NCBI GenBank assembly: GCA_933228895.1
Contig: OW121857.1
Span: forward strand, 79,045,672 to 79,109,671
Source of the DNA: Platycnemis pennipes
Lineage: Eukaryota; Arthropoda; Insecta; Odonata; Platycnemididae
Length of the DNA stretch: 64,000 bases
Direction of reading: 5' to 3'
Shown here: positions 1-13,600 of the stretch, piece by piece
Layout of the letters: each line of letters starts with the position of its first letter
Position numbering within the stretch: position 1 is the stretch's first letter
Translations under genes and position numbers: made by a program
Notes under the pieces: model-generated
Told to the model about the DNA's origin: nothing
What the model saw: only the letters and a program-made list of their open reading frames with translations
Databases searched by the model: none

Positions 1-1519
1 CATCCAAGTTATAGTGCTGCTGAGGTAGGTGAAGTTCTCCACTTGTTCGAATTTAACTCCTCAAATTGAGATAGTTGCCGTAAGCTTCTCTCTTCGCACA
101 CTAGGATTTTAGTTTTCTTCTTGTTCATGCTCACATTATATTCTTGAAGTACTTGGTCCATATTAACAACATATTATATTTTAGATGGGTAGGAAATTGA
201 TTTTCATTAAGGTCTTTTTCTGACAGAAGTGAGTCTTTTCACAAGCCTTTTACAAGAAGGGAAACCTAAGTGTATTTGACTTGATGAATCATCTTCATGA
301 TTTACAAAGTTTGTAATCTGATTGCCTGTCTGGTGTTTGAAAGTTAATTACTTAGGGAGCTTGTCTGGACATCCTAATTATACTTATTATGTGCTGTATT
401 TTCCACTAGATAATATTGTTTTACATTTGAGATGATGATTAGAAAACAATCCTTTTTGAAGCCATCTTTGCCAATACTGTCCTAATCCTCGCATCATTTT
501 ATTGGCAGTTGTTTCTTAGAATTAAGTAATTACTTGTATTTTTCTTTCTTGGGAACAATATTAATTAATGGTACATTCGATGGGCATTCTATTGGTCGTC
601 TTTTTTGGAAAAGTAATGGATGGCCCATGAATTGTTGGAATTTCAACAACCACTACATCAAATAATGAACTCTGAATAATGAAATCCACACTTATTTAAT
701 AAATGAAAACCAACATAGGTCTTGACACATTGTGGCATCTTCAAGTTAAATTCCCTTAATAGGCTTGATCCTTATATTTACCATGGTTAATATAGCTGTG
801 GTTACAGGTGGGAGGAATGGGTAAGATGGGAGGAAACTAGGGAAATGTGTACTTATGGATCAGAGGGGATGAATTACTTGGTATAAATAATCAGCAAGTG
901 CGGAGGATGTACAGGAGGGGTGAATGGGTCAGGAACACATCGTAATTATACATAAAATCTTAGAGTTCATTATTTATGTATGTCAAATAATTCCACAAAT
1001 TGATGCCTTCGGCGTTAGCTAAAAAACACTGCAAGAGTATAAATAATTGGTATAAAGTCATCAACTGTCTCTGAAGCTTGTCATGGTAGTGCTATCTTGA
1101 CAAGCAATATTTGGAAAGGTTGCCAGGTTGCACTCGCTTGTCGGCCCTTTGCTTAATAATGTATCATTAATTAATCCTTGTTTCCCATGGAATTGTCATT
1201 ACATCTGTAACTTATTATTCTCATGAATGCAAGAATTTTAAATTATTATTTGAATATCTTTGATCCAAATAAAATAATTGCTGAGGAACTTTAGGATTAA
1301 GGCTTGAATAGGTAGGTTTTCAAATAATCACTGGCTTCATTATTAGTGGCAGTCTTTAGGAGATAAAAGTAAATATGAAATGTCTTACAGAAGCTATTTT
1401 TGCTGTTGATTGCTTGAGGAATAGTTGTGAATCAACTTTTTTTACTTGCATGAGAATTAACTTGTGAGCACTTTCACTTTCGTGAGATAATTTATCCTCT
1501 AATTTCTCTTTCTCTATAG
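1..1519 (+). other. Intron of the TMEM164 homologue, upstream part
   Basis: This stretch precedes the first recognisable TMEM164 exon and ends in a pyrimidine-rich tract and AG acceptor at 1518-1519. I see no further exon of that gene here; the upstream motif expected to contain a conserved Asn-Pro-Cys-His was not found, so the N-terminal exons are probably outside the window. No repeat or other gene was recognised. Confidence 0.6.
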
Positions 1520-1636
1520 ATATACCTTCTGGCCGCTGAACCTAGTCTTAAAGTGACAGTCATATTCAGATTCCATTTATATTTCCTCAATGGAGCTATA
1601 TTGGCTTTTCTATTTCCTAACACTGAATCAAGAATT
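1520..1636 (+). CDS. TMEM164: TMEM164 exon (first in window)
   Basis: This exon has 39 codons, phase 0 at both ends, an AG acceptor after a polypyrimidine tract and a GTAAGT donor at 1637. It encodes IYLLAAEPSLKVTVIFRFHL and then a hydrophobic segment ending NTESRI. This corresponds to the human segment whose helix reads HMLNGALLALLFP. Confidence 0.82.
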
Positions 1637-4600
1637 GTAAGTATGATTTATGTGGATTTTTAATAATTTTTAAAAGTTGAAAATTCCTTGTTTGTTTTTT
1701 TTCATGTATGATCATTTTTGGAGTTCACAGCTTGGCCAACATTGTCATATAGGAATTGAGGTTGTTTTTTTATTTCTCTGGTCTTATTTCTCCCTTATTA
1801 AGAAAAGTTCGACACTGCTGTCAAAGGTTACCATGGTCTCATTTTTCAAGTAAAACTGAAATTGTGTGACTGGATACTACTTTTAACATTACATGGCCTT
1901 GTATAAAGGTAGTTGTTTCAGGCTTGATTTGGTGGAATATCATAGTGAAAGAAAAATACTGGCAATTTTCCACAAGAATAAAGACATTTACTTTTGACCG
2001 GTTTCGGTGTACAACACCATCTTCAGGTCGACCTGAAGATGGTGTTGTACACCGAAACCGGTCAAAAGTAAATGTCTTTATTCTTGTGGAAAATTGCCAG
2101 TATTTTTCTTTCGCTATGGCCTTGTATGATTCACATTCTCTTATGTGTTGAACCTGGGGGTAGTTTTCATCCTTGTAACATTTTTAATGCTTTTCATGGT
2201 ATCTATGTGGTGCATAATTTTCAATTGTTATTTTAGCGTAATTTGTAGGCAATTCTCAGAAGGCATAAATGGTGGTGAAATTATTTTTATGATTAATGTG
2301 TGTCAGAAAGTAAACGGTTATGCTTTGGTTTTTTTTAAGGCTTCCACCAAGCTCAACAGGTAATGAGTTTGGCGTGAATATGTTGTAATGCTATCATAGT
2401 TGCGGGAAAGAGGTACATGTATGGGTAGGGATGCCACTTGATAAAATGTTGATGAACTCCATTTATTATCTCTTGTATACACCCTCTGTTAAATTTTGAC
2501 ACCGTCATATTTGGATCTCTGTTTTCATCACATAATGTAAATGTCAAGGAGTGACTTTACAGTCAAGCCCGTTTATAACGAAGTTGAAGAGGCCAAATAT
2601 TTACTTCATAATAACCGAACTTAATTATATGTGGACCAATTTTTCAGAGCCTCTCTTGGATGGGGAATAGCCTTCACTTTGTTATAACCAAAATTTCGTT
2701 ATAAACAGGTTTGATATAAGTGGGCTTGACTGTATTTCCATTTTCTGGTCTAAGAAAAAGTATCATAAAATTGAATAAACTGTAACATAATTTAAAATGA
2801 TGTTAATTTGTGCAATAGGCATAGATGCGTTGATGTAAGTGGTAATATACTTATTAATTTTGATTCTTCTACCTATATTCAGTGTAACCTAGGTATAAAG
2901 TATTATTTTAACATAGATGTATAGGTCCTGTTTTATTTCTTTGTGGGTTGTATCATTTTTTTAATGTTCTTGAACCATGAATGATTGAAGAACAAAGGCC
3001 AAAGGTAATGCAAAGTTATTCTGTTTGATTTACTTGATTAGATACTTATAAAGTTTGTGCATTATTTTAGAAGGGTACGAAATTGAAAGATTTATCTCTC
3101 AGGATTCTATGTACTCCATAAACTCCATGTAAATCCACAGCTTAATGGGTGTAACAGCTCTGATATGTCTCTGCTACACAAGAGAAGGCATCACCAGAAC
3201 TCAATCATAGAATCCTGGGATATATTTTGATTAGTGAAGGACTGGGGAGAAAATTATCGAGAAGTTTATATTTTTATCTATACTAGAATATAAATATCTT
3301 TGCAACTAAGGGTAAAATGGGAGAAGAAACTCTACGACATGTGACTAGAGAAGGGTCAATGAGGCTTGAGTAACTGGAGTATATCGTCAGAAAATGTGTC
3401 ACGTTCCAGCTTATGCCATTCTCACTTCGTACACCTGTGTGCTGTGTTGCCAAAGTTATTGCTATCCTTACTTCCATACTTGTCTTAAGGCAGCTTGTGT
3501 TATACATTTGGCAACCTCTACATGAACTCCCCTCCACCTTAGGAACCTCACCTCCTCCAAGAAGTGAAAATACTCAGGCTGCCTCAAAAGTGGCTGAAGC
3601 TCATTTGCAAAGATAGTTGAATTCCAGTTTAAGTATCCATCTAAAAATTCGTGCAATGCTGTTTATGGGATTAGGTATTCAATTTCATTTTGAGACAAAT
3701 TTCCAATGTTATAATTGTTTGGGAACCATGTATATGAGGATGATAGTTTTACATAATAGGTAAAATCCTAATTGGGCATAATGCAGTGACAGTGGAGTGG
3801 GATCTATTGCGGATCAATCCGACTTAAGTACTGTAGGCTTCTGAAACCTGATAAATAGCTATTAGTGAAAAATTAGGGTTAATATGCATGAATCATGCAA
3901 TTCTGAGCACAATCAAAATTTCTGTCGAAGGGTGGTTTCATCTTGTGTGTGTGTGCACGTTTGAACAATGTCCTTTGTGTAGTCATTATGGAATGTATAG
4001 GCCACTATCTTCCAATTATGAATCATTAGAATAGGAAAGGGAGTAACTCTGTAAGTTATGAGTCCTAATGAATGTATAAATGTTATGAAGATTAAGGAGT
4101 AAGTTCCTGTCTCAATGTTATTTATGGATTTTTGGCTGGTGAAGTGCATTATATTTCTTAGGTTATACCTGACATTCCTTAAGGCATTCAGTAGATTTTA
4201 ACTTGGGATCAACTGAACACTACATATGTATTAGTATTAGTGTACTGCCAGTTAAGGCAGGTTTTAATGGACAATAAAGTCTTCCCACTACTCCTATCTA
4301 TTAAATGATGCAATTCTTTAGTTCTGCATACTTCCTATCATAATTTAACCAAAACTACCTGTTCTTCTCCTCCCTCTTCTCTGACTACCCAGTTTTCATC
4401 CCTCTATCACATCCTTCAAAACACCCTCACGCATTAAAACCTACCTCATCCACTCCTTATGTCTTCTTTCTATTTCCTCAATCATTTCCCAGTCTTCCTC
4501 CTCCATCTTCAGCATTTCAACATTTGTTTTCCTTACTACCCACCCTACCTTCTCTATGCATCCTTCGCCAACATGAAAACATTTGTTTTTGGAAGAGAAT

Positions 4601-7600
4601 TAATAAGGTTATTGTGCAGAGATGTAAAGAAACGATTGGTGAAAAGTCTGATGAGATTGCTGGCACTGTATGACATGGAGACTTGGGCTTTGAGAAAAGA
4701 AGACGAAAATAGCCTTTGAAATGTGAGTGTGGAGGAGGATAGAAAAGGAGCTTTACCTCTGTAATAACTAGTTTCCCAAGACTTTATTTACTCATTAACT
4801 CCTTGTGTACTCATTAATTATAGGTTTGGGAGAAATTTCTGGGTTCTAGAGAATTTAGAGGAAACTAGGAAAAGAAAAAATCTTTAAAAAAATCAGGTTG
4901 AGAAGACAAACATGAAACACCAAAGTTTTCCGTTGAGGAAAAATGTTATCCATCTTGGACAGGACTTACAATCTAGAATCCCCTAATCTATAGTCAGGTA
5001 ATTTGAACAGTTAACCCTTTCCTCTCCAATTTTTTTCACCCTCTATACCAGTAGTCCACTCGGAATTTAATTTTAAATGCCCCTGGATTTCACGTGTCGT
5101 ATGTCGAGTGACACTCGACACTTGAGTTGGTAGTGAGCAATGCTGTGTCGAATATCAGTCGACACCCGAGTGGAAAAGGTTAAGTTACCAAGATATCCTG
5201 TCCTAGATTTCTATAGATTTTAACAGAACTAGATGTTGTGACAAACAGCCATACATACAATGTCTGAAAGTAGCTATGTAGACATTGAGACAAACTGCGA
5301 TACATACATGGCTGCTTTGTGACACATGTATGGTAGTTTTTCTCAATGTCTAGTTCCTTTAAAACTTTTAGAAAGGGAAGGACATGTATCTCAACTGGTT
5401 ATTAATTAGGGGGTTCTGGGTGCGAGTCCCAGCTATGGTGAATAATTTTTTCTCAATGGAAATCTTGTCATATTGTATACATGTTAGAGGATAATTCAGT
5501 AAGTTTTTTATGGCTAGTTGGCAATCCTATAATTGAAGTGTTCTTTTAAATTGAGTTTACCTTTGTTGTAATCCATCCATCAACGTATGGTAATCTCTGA
5601 GCAATGACCCTTATGTATTAAAATTTAATAATGTATTATAGCATGGGAAATGAATCACTATTCGGAAGTCTCCATTCAGGAAGCAGCACATAGGCTATTC
5701 CTGGGAGCTAAGAGTATGAGAAGAACTGTGGAATTTTATCAAGAGGAATGTGATGGCCCACCCCCTGTCCACAATTTAAGGTTTTGGATTGTGTTTTTTT
5801 TGTTATTTCTGAAGATAATATTATTTGTGGTTTTATTGGTAGGCATAGTAGTGTTATCCATTTTACTGCATCTAATTGAAAATTGAATGCGCATTTCAGG
5901 CAATACGTTTACAATGAAAGAGGCACATTTTTTTTATTTCAGTGAAGTAAAGGTATTTAGTTTTTGTTTATGCTTTATTTGTTTTCCATGGTTGAATTAT
6001 TTACCAATACTTTAGTAAAGTGATAATCTTAGTCTTTATGTTATGATATTTAAATGATGAAAAGTCAGTATATATTATATTGTGAGGAGTTTTGGTTTTG
6101 CCAGCATTTTGTGTTTGAGTTATTTAACTGTAAGAGTTTGTAGGTGTTAAAAAGAGTTGAAATGGGAAAAAAAACATGTGTAGGAATTTGACCCTTTTCA
6201 ATTGGTATTGCACAGTAAACTTTATTTTACTCCAAGAGCAAGTTGGGTGTAAAGGAAACACGCTACTCTCATATGAACTTGCTATGATAATGAGAAAATT
6301 TGCTTGTCTGGAAAATTAATAAAATAAGCCATGAATAATTATCTAGAATTCTATATCTTTAAATGTGTACCTTTATCTTCCCATTTATCTCTTTTTAAGT
6401 TTGCTTACTGTTTATGCCATTGACTTGTCTTGCACAAACTAATATTAATGATTAACATGCCATGTCTTGTTGCTGTATGTTCTGGTTTAACATTTGCTCT
6501 TGACACTGAAACATTAATTCCTCTACTTAGATAGGCATAAAGGGCATCTGCATTATTTTCTTAACAAAGTTAGTTTTTTACTGAATATATAGATTGTTAA
6601 AGCTTTGTTTTTTTAACCATACTTTTTTTGTTGATATGTTACCTACCTACCTTTAGGCATCTGATGATATCCATATCATATCCATGCTTTGTCATACAAA
6701 TCAGTGAACAACTTATAAAAAATGTGTATGTATGTATATTTGTTAGGCTGTATTGATATTATTTACTTTTCCGTACAAATGCCCATGTCATTTGTAGCAT
6801 GTATTACTTTCCCTCACTTTTGATAGTGCACAATGGGAAAATTATCCAATTTCTTTTACTTTTTATGTTATTGTTTATGTTTAATGTGTCAGTAATACAC
6901 AATGATTTCTCATGTGTCATTAAGGCATTCATTCTAGTGATTTGTTAGAATTCAAATTGAGGGGGTTCACGTAGTTTTTTGCTCTGCAGGTCAATTCATA
7001 ATTTTTCATTTATTTTGGTTAAATGTTGTGAAATTTTTGCTTGAAGGTTTTCCCAGCTTCTTTTATCTATAACTGTAGCTTTTACTTTCGAGAAGTGCTG
7101 TGTGCGATTCATTTTCAACTCGACGTTTCACTCCTCCTACTGGGAGCATTATCAAGAGAAAATGAATCGCACGCAGTATTTCCCGAAAGGAAAAGCTAGA
7201 GTTATGTTGTGAAATTGTTTGACAGAAATTGTTTGATCTTTAGAAATGCCCTCTCCTTTATGGAACTGACTCTGTGTTCTCTGTGAAATGGAAATGGTAG
7301 CATTTCTGATGACAACATTGTCAATCAGTCAATGTGGGTTCAGTCAGTCAATGAAATCTGGAAGTGTCAGGCTTGATTTATCCAAATTATTTCTTGCTCA
7401 GTCACTTTCTTTGTTCTCTCTCTCTTCAAAGTACCTGGCTGGCTCATCATTCTACTAGATATACAGATACCAATGTAGAATTCATTCCTGTATGTGTTTT
7501 TGGAGAAAGGAATAGAAAAAATATTTTATTGAGATATTCATATGTTAAATTAGAAGGGTTATATTGATGGTTTCTGGCATCACTTTATGGAATTTACTTG

Positions 7601-10600
7601 TATTCATTGTGAATGACAAAATAAACTTTGTATTTCCACATTTATTTATCTCGCACTACTACGACCTTGGTTTCCACAATTAACATCATGTTAATCGTCG
7701 AAACCATGGTCGTAGTAGTGTGAGATAAATGAATGTGGCAAGACAAAGTTTATTTTGTCAACCCTAATGAAGGGAAGGGTTATTGTTAAATGATTGAATT
7801 TTAAGACCAGCAGTGTTGAATTAATTCAATAGAATAGCATATTTTGTCAGTTGCTTTGCATATTTAGCAGAAAGTGAGTCCTACTCAATTTTCATTCACT
7901 TAACATGTTAATAAGTGTTTTCATTATTTGAAGTAAGGCAAATTTTGATGCAATTATAATAAGTTCTTCTCTAGTAGGTACCTTTCCTTCCTTATGCAAT
8001 TCTTTGCATTTTAGTGTTGCTTATCGTGAACATTTTTCCATGTACAAATTTTGTCAAGTCTGTCAGTTCATGTTGCTACACTTAATTCATTGCTGTTTTT
8101 TTTTTTGAAAAGTTTGCCTTTCTCCCTGGTTATTTAAAATTGCTTTGCTCACTGTAGAGTAGTGCTTATGGTGTAATTGGTTAAATGGAAAATTTTTCTT
8201 TCTTTAAAAGCTTTTAGTTGTTGTTTATGTTTCTACCTAATGTACATATGTATTGATTTCAAGCAGTTTATTTTTTGTTTGTGTTAATTAGTAAAATTCA
8301 TATTGTATATCTAACAAATGGACTTCATTTCATATTCACTTTTGTATTTTTCATTCATTTTCATTGGTCTAATTTTATCGTCTGCCATTATTAACATTTA
8401 GTTTTTGCTATCTCGATTGCCTGTGTCAGATAATCCTCCAAGCAAATTTAATCATTAACCCTTTGAATCAGGGTATGATGACATTGAAAAATTGCTAGAG
8501 TTAGTACTGTGTTTAGTCTACCCTGGTGAAAATAAAGTGTTAAATAAAGTGTGACAAAATGTGAAGGAAATGTGAAAGTGTGTGACAAAAGCATAATTTG
8601 GGACACCTAAAGTGTGAAAGACTGTGACATTAGTGTGAGAGAAGTGGAATTTGCAAAAAATGTAAGAGGAGTGGTTCAGAAAGAGTGCAAAGGTGTGCGA
8701 ACACATTTTTTGCACACTTTATTTTCACCAGGGTAATCAGCATCAACGACTGCTCTGTCACGATAGAATTATGTAATTATGTTACTGATTACTATCAATT
8801 CCTGGAATTCTTTGAATTGTATGAGTTATCACATTTAATTAGTCACAGCAATTATCTTTATCTGAGTGACTGGAAGTATGGTTAGAGTTTAATTTTATGG
8901 GCGGTCTCATTGTCCTGTTGGTGAAAAGCCATTGCAACTACCGTTCAAAACATCTACTCAGTTGTAGAGTTAACATACGAAAAAATTTTCTTAATTTCCT
9001 TTCATTATTTGTATTTATAATTTAATATCCAAAGTTGAAGAAGTTGCTGGAATTATATATCCAAGAAACAGCCAAAGGAAAAGTTAAGTTTTAATTTTCT
9101 TGGTTTTTGGGTCACCAGAATATTTTGTCTTTGTAGCAAATGTGCCCGGGAATGCAGATCTCTTGTTTCTTGTTGAAGTCAAATCACATGTAGTTTAAAA
9201 TTATAAAATTCATTTTATTCAACCAAATGGATCTATTTGAGTAGATGAATAAATGAAAGCTCTAGGCAAATGGCACAAGGTTTGCTGAATGAAATGATTT
9301 TTAACGGTTCTTTATTTTTTCTATTTCTAGAAGTGCTGTGTGTTCTCTTTCTGGGAGTAGAAAGTAAATGTTGTTATACATCTATGTTTTCATCTGAACA
9401 GAATTCCCTTTATTTACTTTTTACTGGTTTATACTAAATTATGTATTTTCTTGCAATAAATTAGAAGATATTCAGAATTTTTCATCCTCTTCAGTCCTAG
9501 GATCCTATAAATAGTAAAATATTTCATTTATCTCCTTTGAGTTCACTCCACTGTTCCATAACTTACTCTTGCCTCCAAATTCATTAACAGTCATTTATCA
9601 GGAGCAGAAATTTCCTCTTATTCTCTTGCACATAAAATGTACTTTACAGCATAGAATTTACAATAAAAATATTCTATGTGCAATTGGTAGGAGAATCTTT
9701 TATGTGTTTTTCACAGTTTAATTGCGGTGAAACATATCTTAAATCCCAGATAAAATGTAGTATTGAATAGCTATTTACATACATGCTGATGAAGTGCTCT
9801 CGATTTTCCCATTGAGTATAGGCTTTGATATGCACAAACGTTTCAATACGAAAACAGCAGTGCATATCAAAGCCAGCAAAGGGTGGGAAACCCAAAAGAA
9901 CTTCATCATTAGTATTCATGTGATCTGCAATCTTTCATGATACTCATGTTGTTTTTCTTGGAGTATTTGAAATAAAATTGAACTTAATGATTTGTGTTTC
10001 ACACACTAATAATTGTTAACCAACTTGGTACACTCTACTTATCCTTCTAATATATCTAAACCTTTCCCTTTAAGTAATTTCTTTGCCATTTGAAGCCTTT
10101 TAGTGATCATTGCCATTCTGGTTTTCTCTTATCCTTTCTTTACTGCAAGCAGTGCTTGATTAAAATGATTGCCATGGTATCATTGGTAATGATACCTCTG
10201 CATGGACTTCTTGGTTTTTTCTCAGCTGGACCATCTGAAGTTTTCATTCCTTACAGGCAATCTTATTTCATGTTCATATACTGCATATGAGTTTAAGATA
10301 TTTTTCTCTTCGAAGTATTGGGCTGTTGACTTTGTCATTGGTCATCAATATAAGGTTGGTTTTGCACAGCTCTCTGCTATATTTTTCCATCAGTTAGCTG
10401 TCTCATATTAAGATATCTTCTTTTTGACATCTTCATTGCTTACATCTTACTTCTCATTGGATTTCTTCATTTGCTGATCATAATCCTTCCTTCTTCCATT
10501 GCAATCCTTCATAGCCCATTCACTTTTTCCCAATTGCTATTCATGAGACCAAGCTATGTTTGATAATGCCCATGCATTTTCTTCATAATTCATTCAGATT

Positions 10601-13600
10601 TACTCTCCTTCTGTTTTTGAATGTCTTCATTAGCTACTCGGTGTATCCATTTGGTCTTCTTCATTCTTCTGTTATGCAATCTTTCAAATGTGTCTAATTT
10701 TCCCTTTCCTATGCTGTTATTGTCAATTATTTACATAATAAAATATTTTTGTGCGTATAAAGTTCAATATTTGTTTAGTGTATGTTGGTAAATGTAGAGT
10801 TTATGTTTCGTGAAATCTAAGAAAGGGTAAGGCACTGTGTAAGACATAATCTAGAATAGCTGAAAATATGATCTGGGATATCCTTAATGCATACTGTAGT
10901 CCTTAGACAAACACATGTCTCAATGCATTACAACTGTGCTTCTGAATGCAGGTATATTGCAGGTATAAATTTATTGGAAATTATTGGTGATAAATTTCAC
11001 TGTTGCTGGGAATATCCAACAAACCTTAGAATTATTTATTATTTCCTGTGTTCAAAATGTGTACTGCCATTTAAGGAGGGCTACTTAAGAAAGTATACAA
11101 CTTTTCAGAAATAGTCCTGGAATTGTATATTGTGTCTAAAATAGCCATCAAATTGCATAGCATTTTCTTTGATTTTTGTGCAAGTTTTTTTAAGTTATTT
11201 GATTTAAGGATTTATTATAGGGGAATCTAGCGGTATAATAGTCAATAAACCTGTATAAAATCTGGGTGTGACACATAGGCAATGTTTTTGAATTAGGCCA
11301 ATTTTTTATGATTAAAATAAGGCATAGATAGGCTGAAGGAGTTATGAGGGATTGTATACCTGGATTCATTACATTTTCCATTGTGTCTTTCTCCCTCCAT
11401 CTCTTAACCCTTGCCGCTTGGGTATCAAATGACACTTGATACAGCCTAGCTCAGTACCAACTCTGGTTTTGAGATATGTACAAAAATATCATTGTGTTGA
11501 AAAATTTAGTTCAATGGAAATTCATAGCTTTATACTCTCTCTTGAAACCAAAGATCTCATACAAACACATTCATTTAGAAAGATTTTGAATATGTAAAAT
11601 CTTCTGCATATTTATTGACTATTTCATCTCCATTTAGAATGAGATACCAGTATGCAATGTATTTAGGTGCCGGCATGTATTTCAATATGCACTCTTAATT
11701 TTCTAGCATGCATTATTATTTAGCGTGTTTTCGATATATCTAGGGTACACTCTAAATTTATATTAGGTAAATGGATTATATTTATACTTTTAGATTCTTA
11801 GTCCAGAAAGTAATAGGTAACAGTTCTCGTGAAAAATAATAACCATTAGTTTTTGTGACCAGTTCAATTGCATTTTTTAATTTAATAAATAAATGCAGAC
11901 AATGGAATGAATATTTTACAGTATTATTGGAATTTTTGTAACAATACCTAGATCATAAACATTTTATGAATATTTTGTTAATTGAAAAATATACTGCATG
12001 TATCAACAATTTATAAATGTGATTATGGTTGGTCTGCAGTATCATATGAGATTTATTCTCTCATATCCGCGTGCCTCTCCTTCCTTACGCCAAAGCCGTC
12101 TGTCTTTAAGATATGCTTGAATGCTGATTTTTTATGTTTCTAAAATGTTATTCAGGGTTCAATTTGGAGGTTTTAATAGCACTTTGAAGTTATATTGCAT
12201 ATTTTTGGCAGCTGGATTCATTTTGATGGCTTATTTCAGCTCCTTCACTTCAGTAGCTTTGATTTATTGCTAGTTGTAGAGAAATTGGTATGTTATAATA
12301 TGTGATGTTTGTTTCTTGTGACTTATGCTTCCACATGTGAATATTTTATGAAAGTTCATGGCAGATGTAATTTAAGTTATTTTTCATTCTTTGAACCTTA
12401 TAAATTTGCATAATTATTGGTTCATGATTTATTCTAGACTCCTTATATCCTCTGTTTGTTCACTTTTAATTGATTTGTTGGTGTGTGTACATGTGGAACA
12501 AATTGGGTAACTACTGACTGTTTCTTTGTGACCGTCATTGATCAATGCAGTGAAAGAGATATATTAATTCCATTGTGTCATAAACACAATTGGTTAAGCA
12601 CAGCTTATAGTAATTATAATCTGGCTATGCTTATAGGTAGATGTAATTTCTCTCCCTTCAACTGTAAATACTGAAATTGCACTTTAGTAGTTAATTCTTT
12701 AAGTCCTTTGTTTTGCAGCATATAATTACAGCACATAATTTTTGATTTTGGGTATTGAATGTTATAATCTAAATCTCTGAGATACTCCTTTGCGGCTGAG
12801 GATTGTCCAAGGGGCCAGAGAGGGCAGTTGGACTGCAAGTCATTTTCAATATCTTATGGTTTCGCCCCTGGGGTTAGGGAGCCAGTTGAAGGTAAAAATT
12901 GGATGAGACTATCGAGTGTTAGAAAGCAGCTAATCATGCATTTGTCCACAGCTGAGGCAGTTCTTTATGTCTTAAAGAACTTTGCAATATTGTTTATGGT
13001 ACACCTAAAGAAATGGCTGTATAGGGTATGAGAAAAATGTATATATGGTTGTAGAAATTATGGAAGAATTTCCCAAAGTGGTAACCTTATAGGGCAGAGA
13101 AGAGATTGGGATGTGTGAAAACCAAGGATTAAGTTCGAACCAGTTTTAGTAATATAATCAACTTTCAGGGGAATCAAATGCTTTGATACCTCCCTAAAAT
13201 AGAGAGTTAGGGAATTTAGGGAGATTAATTGAGGCCATTGAATGGAATTTGGGTATGGTTATTTGGTTTGGGTAATTTCATTGTTCTGTATTTTAGCTTT
13301 AATACACATGCAGTCTCCATAAGAGGCTGCATAAATTGCTTTACTTTGTACACTTTTGATTGACTGTGTTATACCCCTTTCTCTTCCCTTCTCCCCTCTG
13401 CGGCTTAGGGAAGTTTCTCTTCCATCATGGCTTAATGGAATTTGAAGTTCCTGGCCAATTGTGCATAGGACGTGATAGATTAGGGTTATTGAGGCTCTAG
13501 AACATGATACCTTTCCAGTATAATTCTCTCCATTAAAAAACTGTCCCCTCTGGTTAATACATACTGTCTGTGTAGAGTATTTACTGGCAATAACTCATTT

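Noticed and set aside
4459..4570. Open frame with a hydrophobic, TMEM-like peptide
   Set aside because: Pyrimidine-rich low-complexity DNA; no splice context and no match to the missing TMEM164 exons, which were found elsewhere.
11404..11460. TTAACCCTTGCCGC start resembling the TTAA-type MITE at 5 kb
   Set aside because: No matching right end found; only one terminus is suggested.
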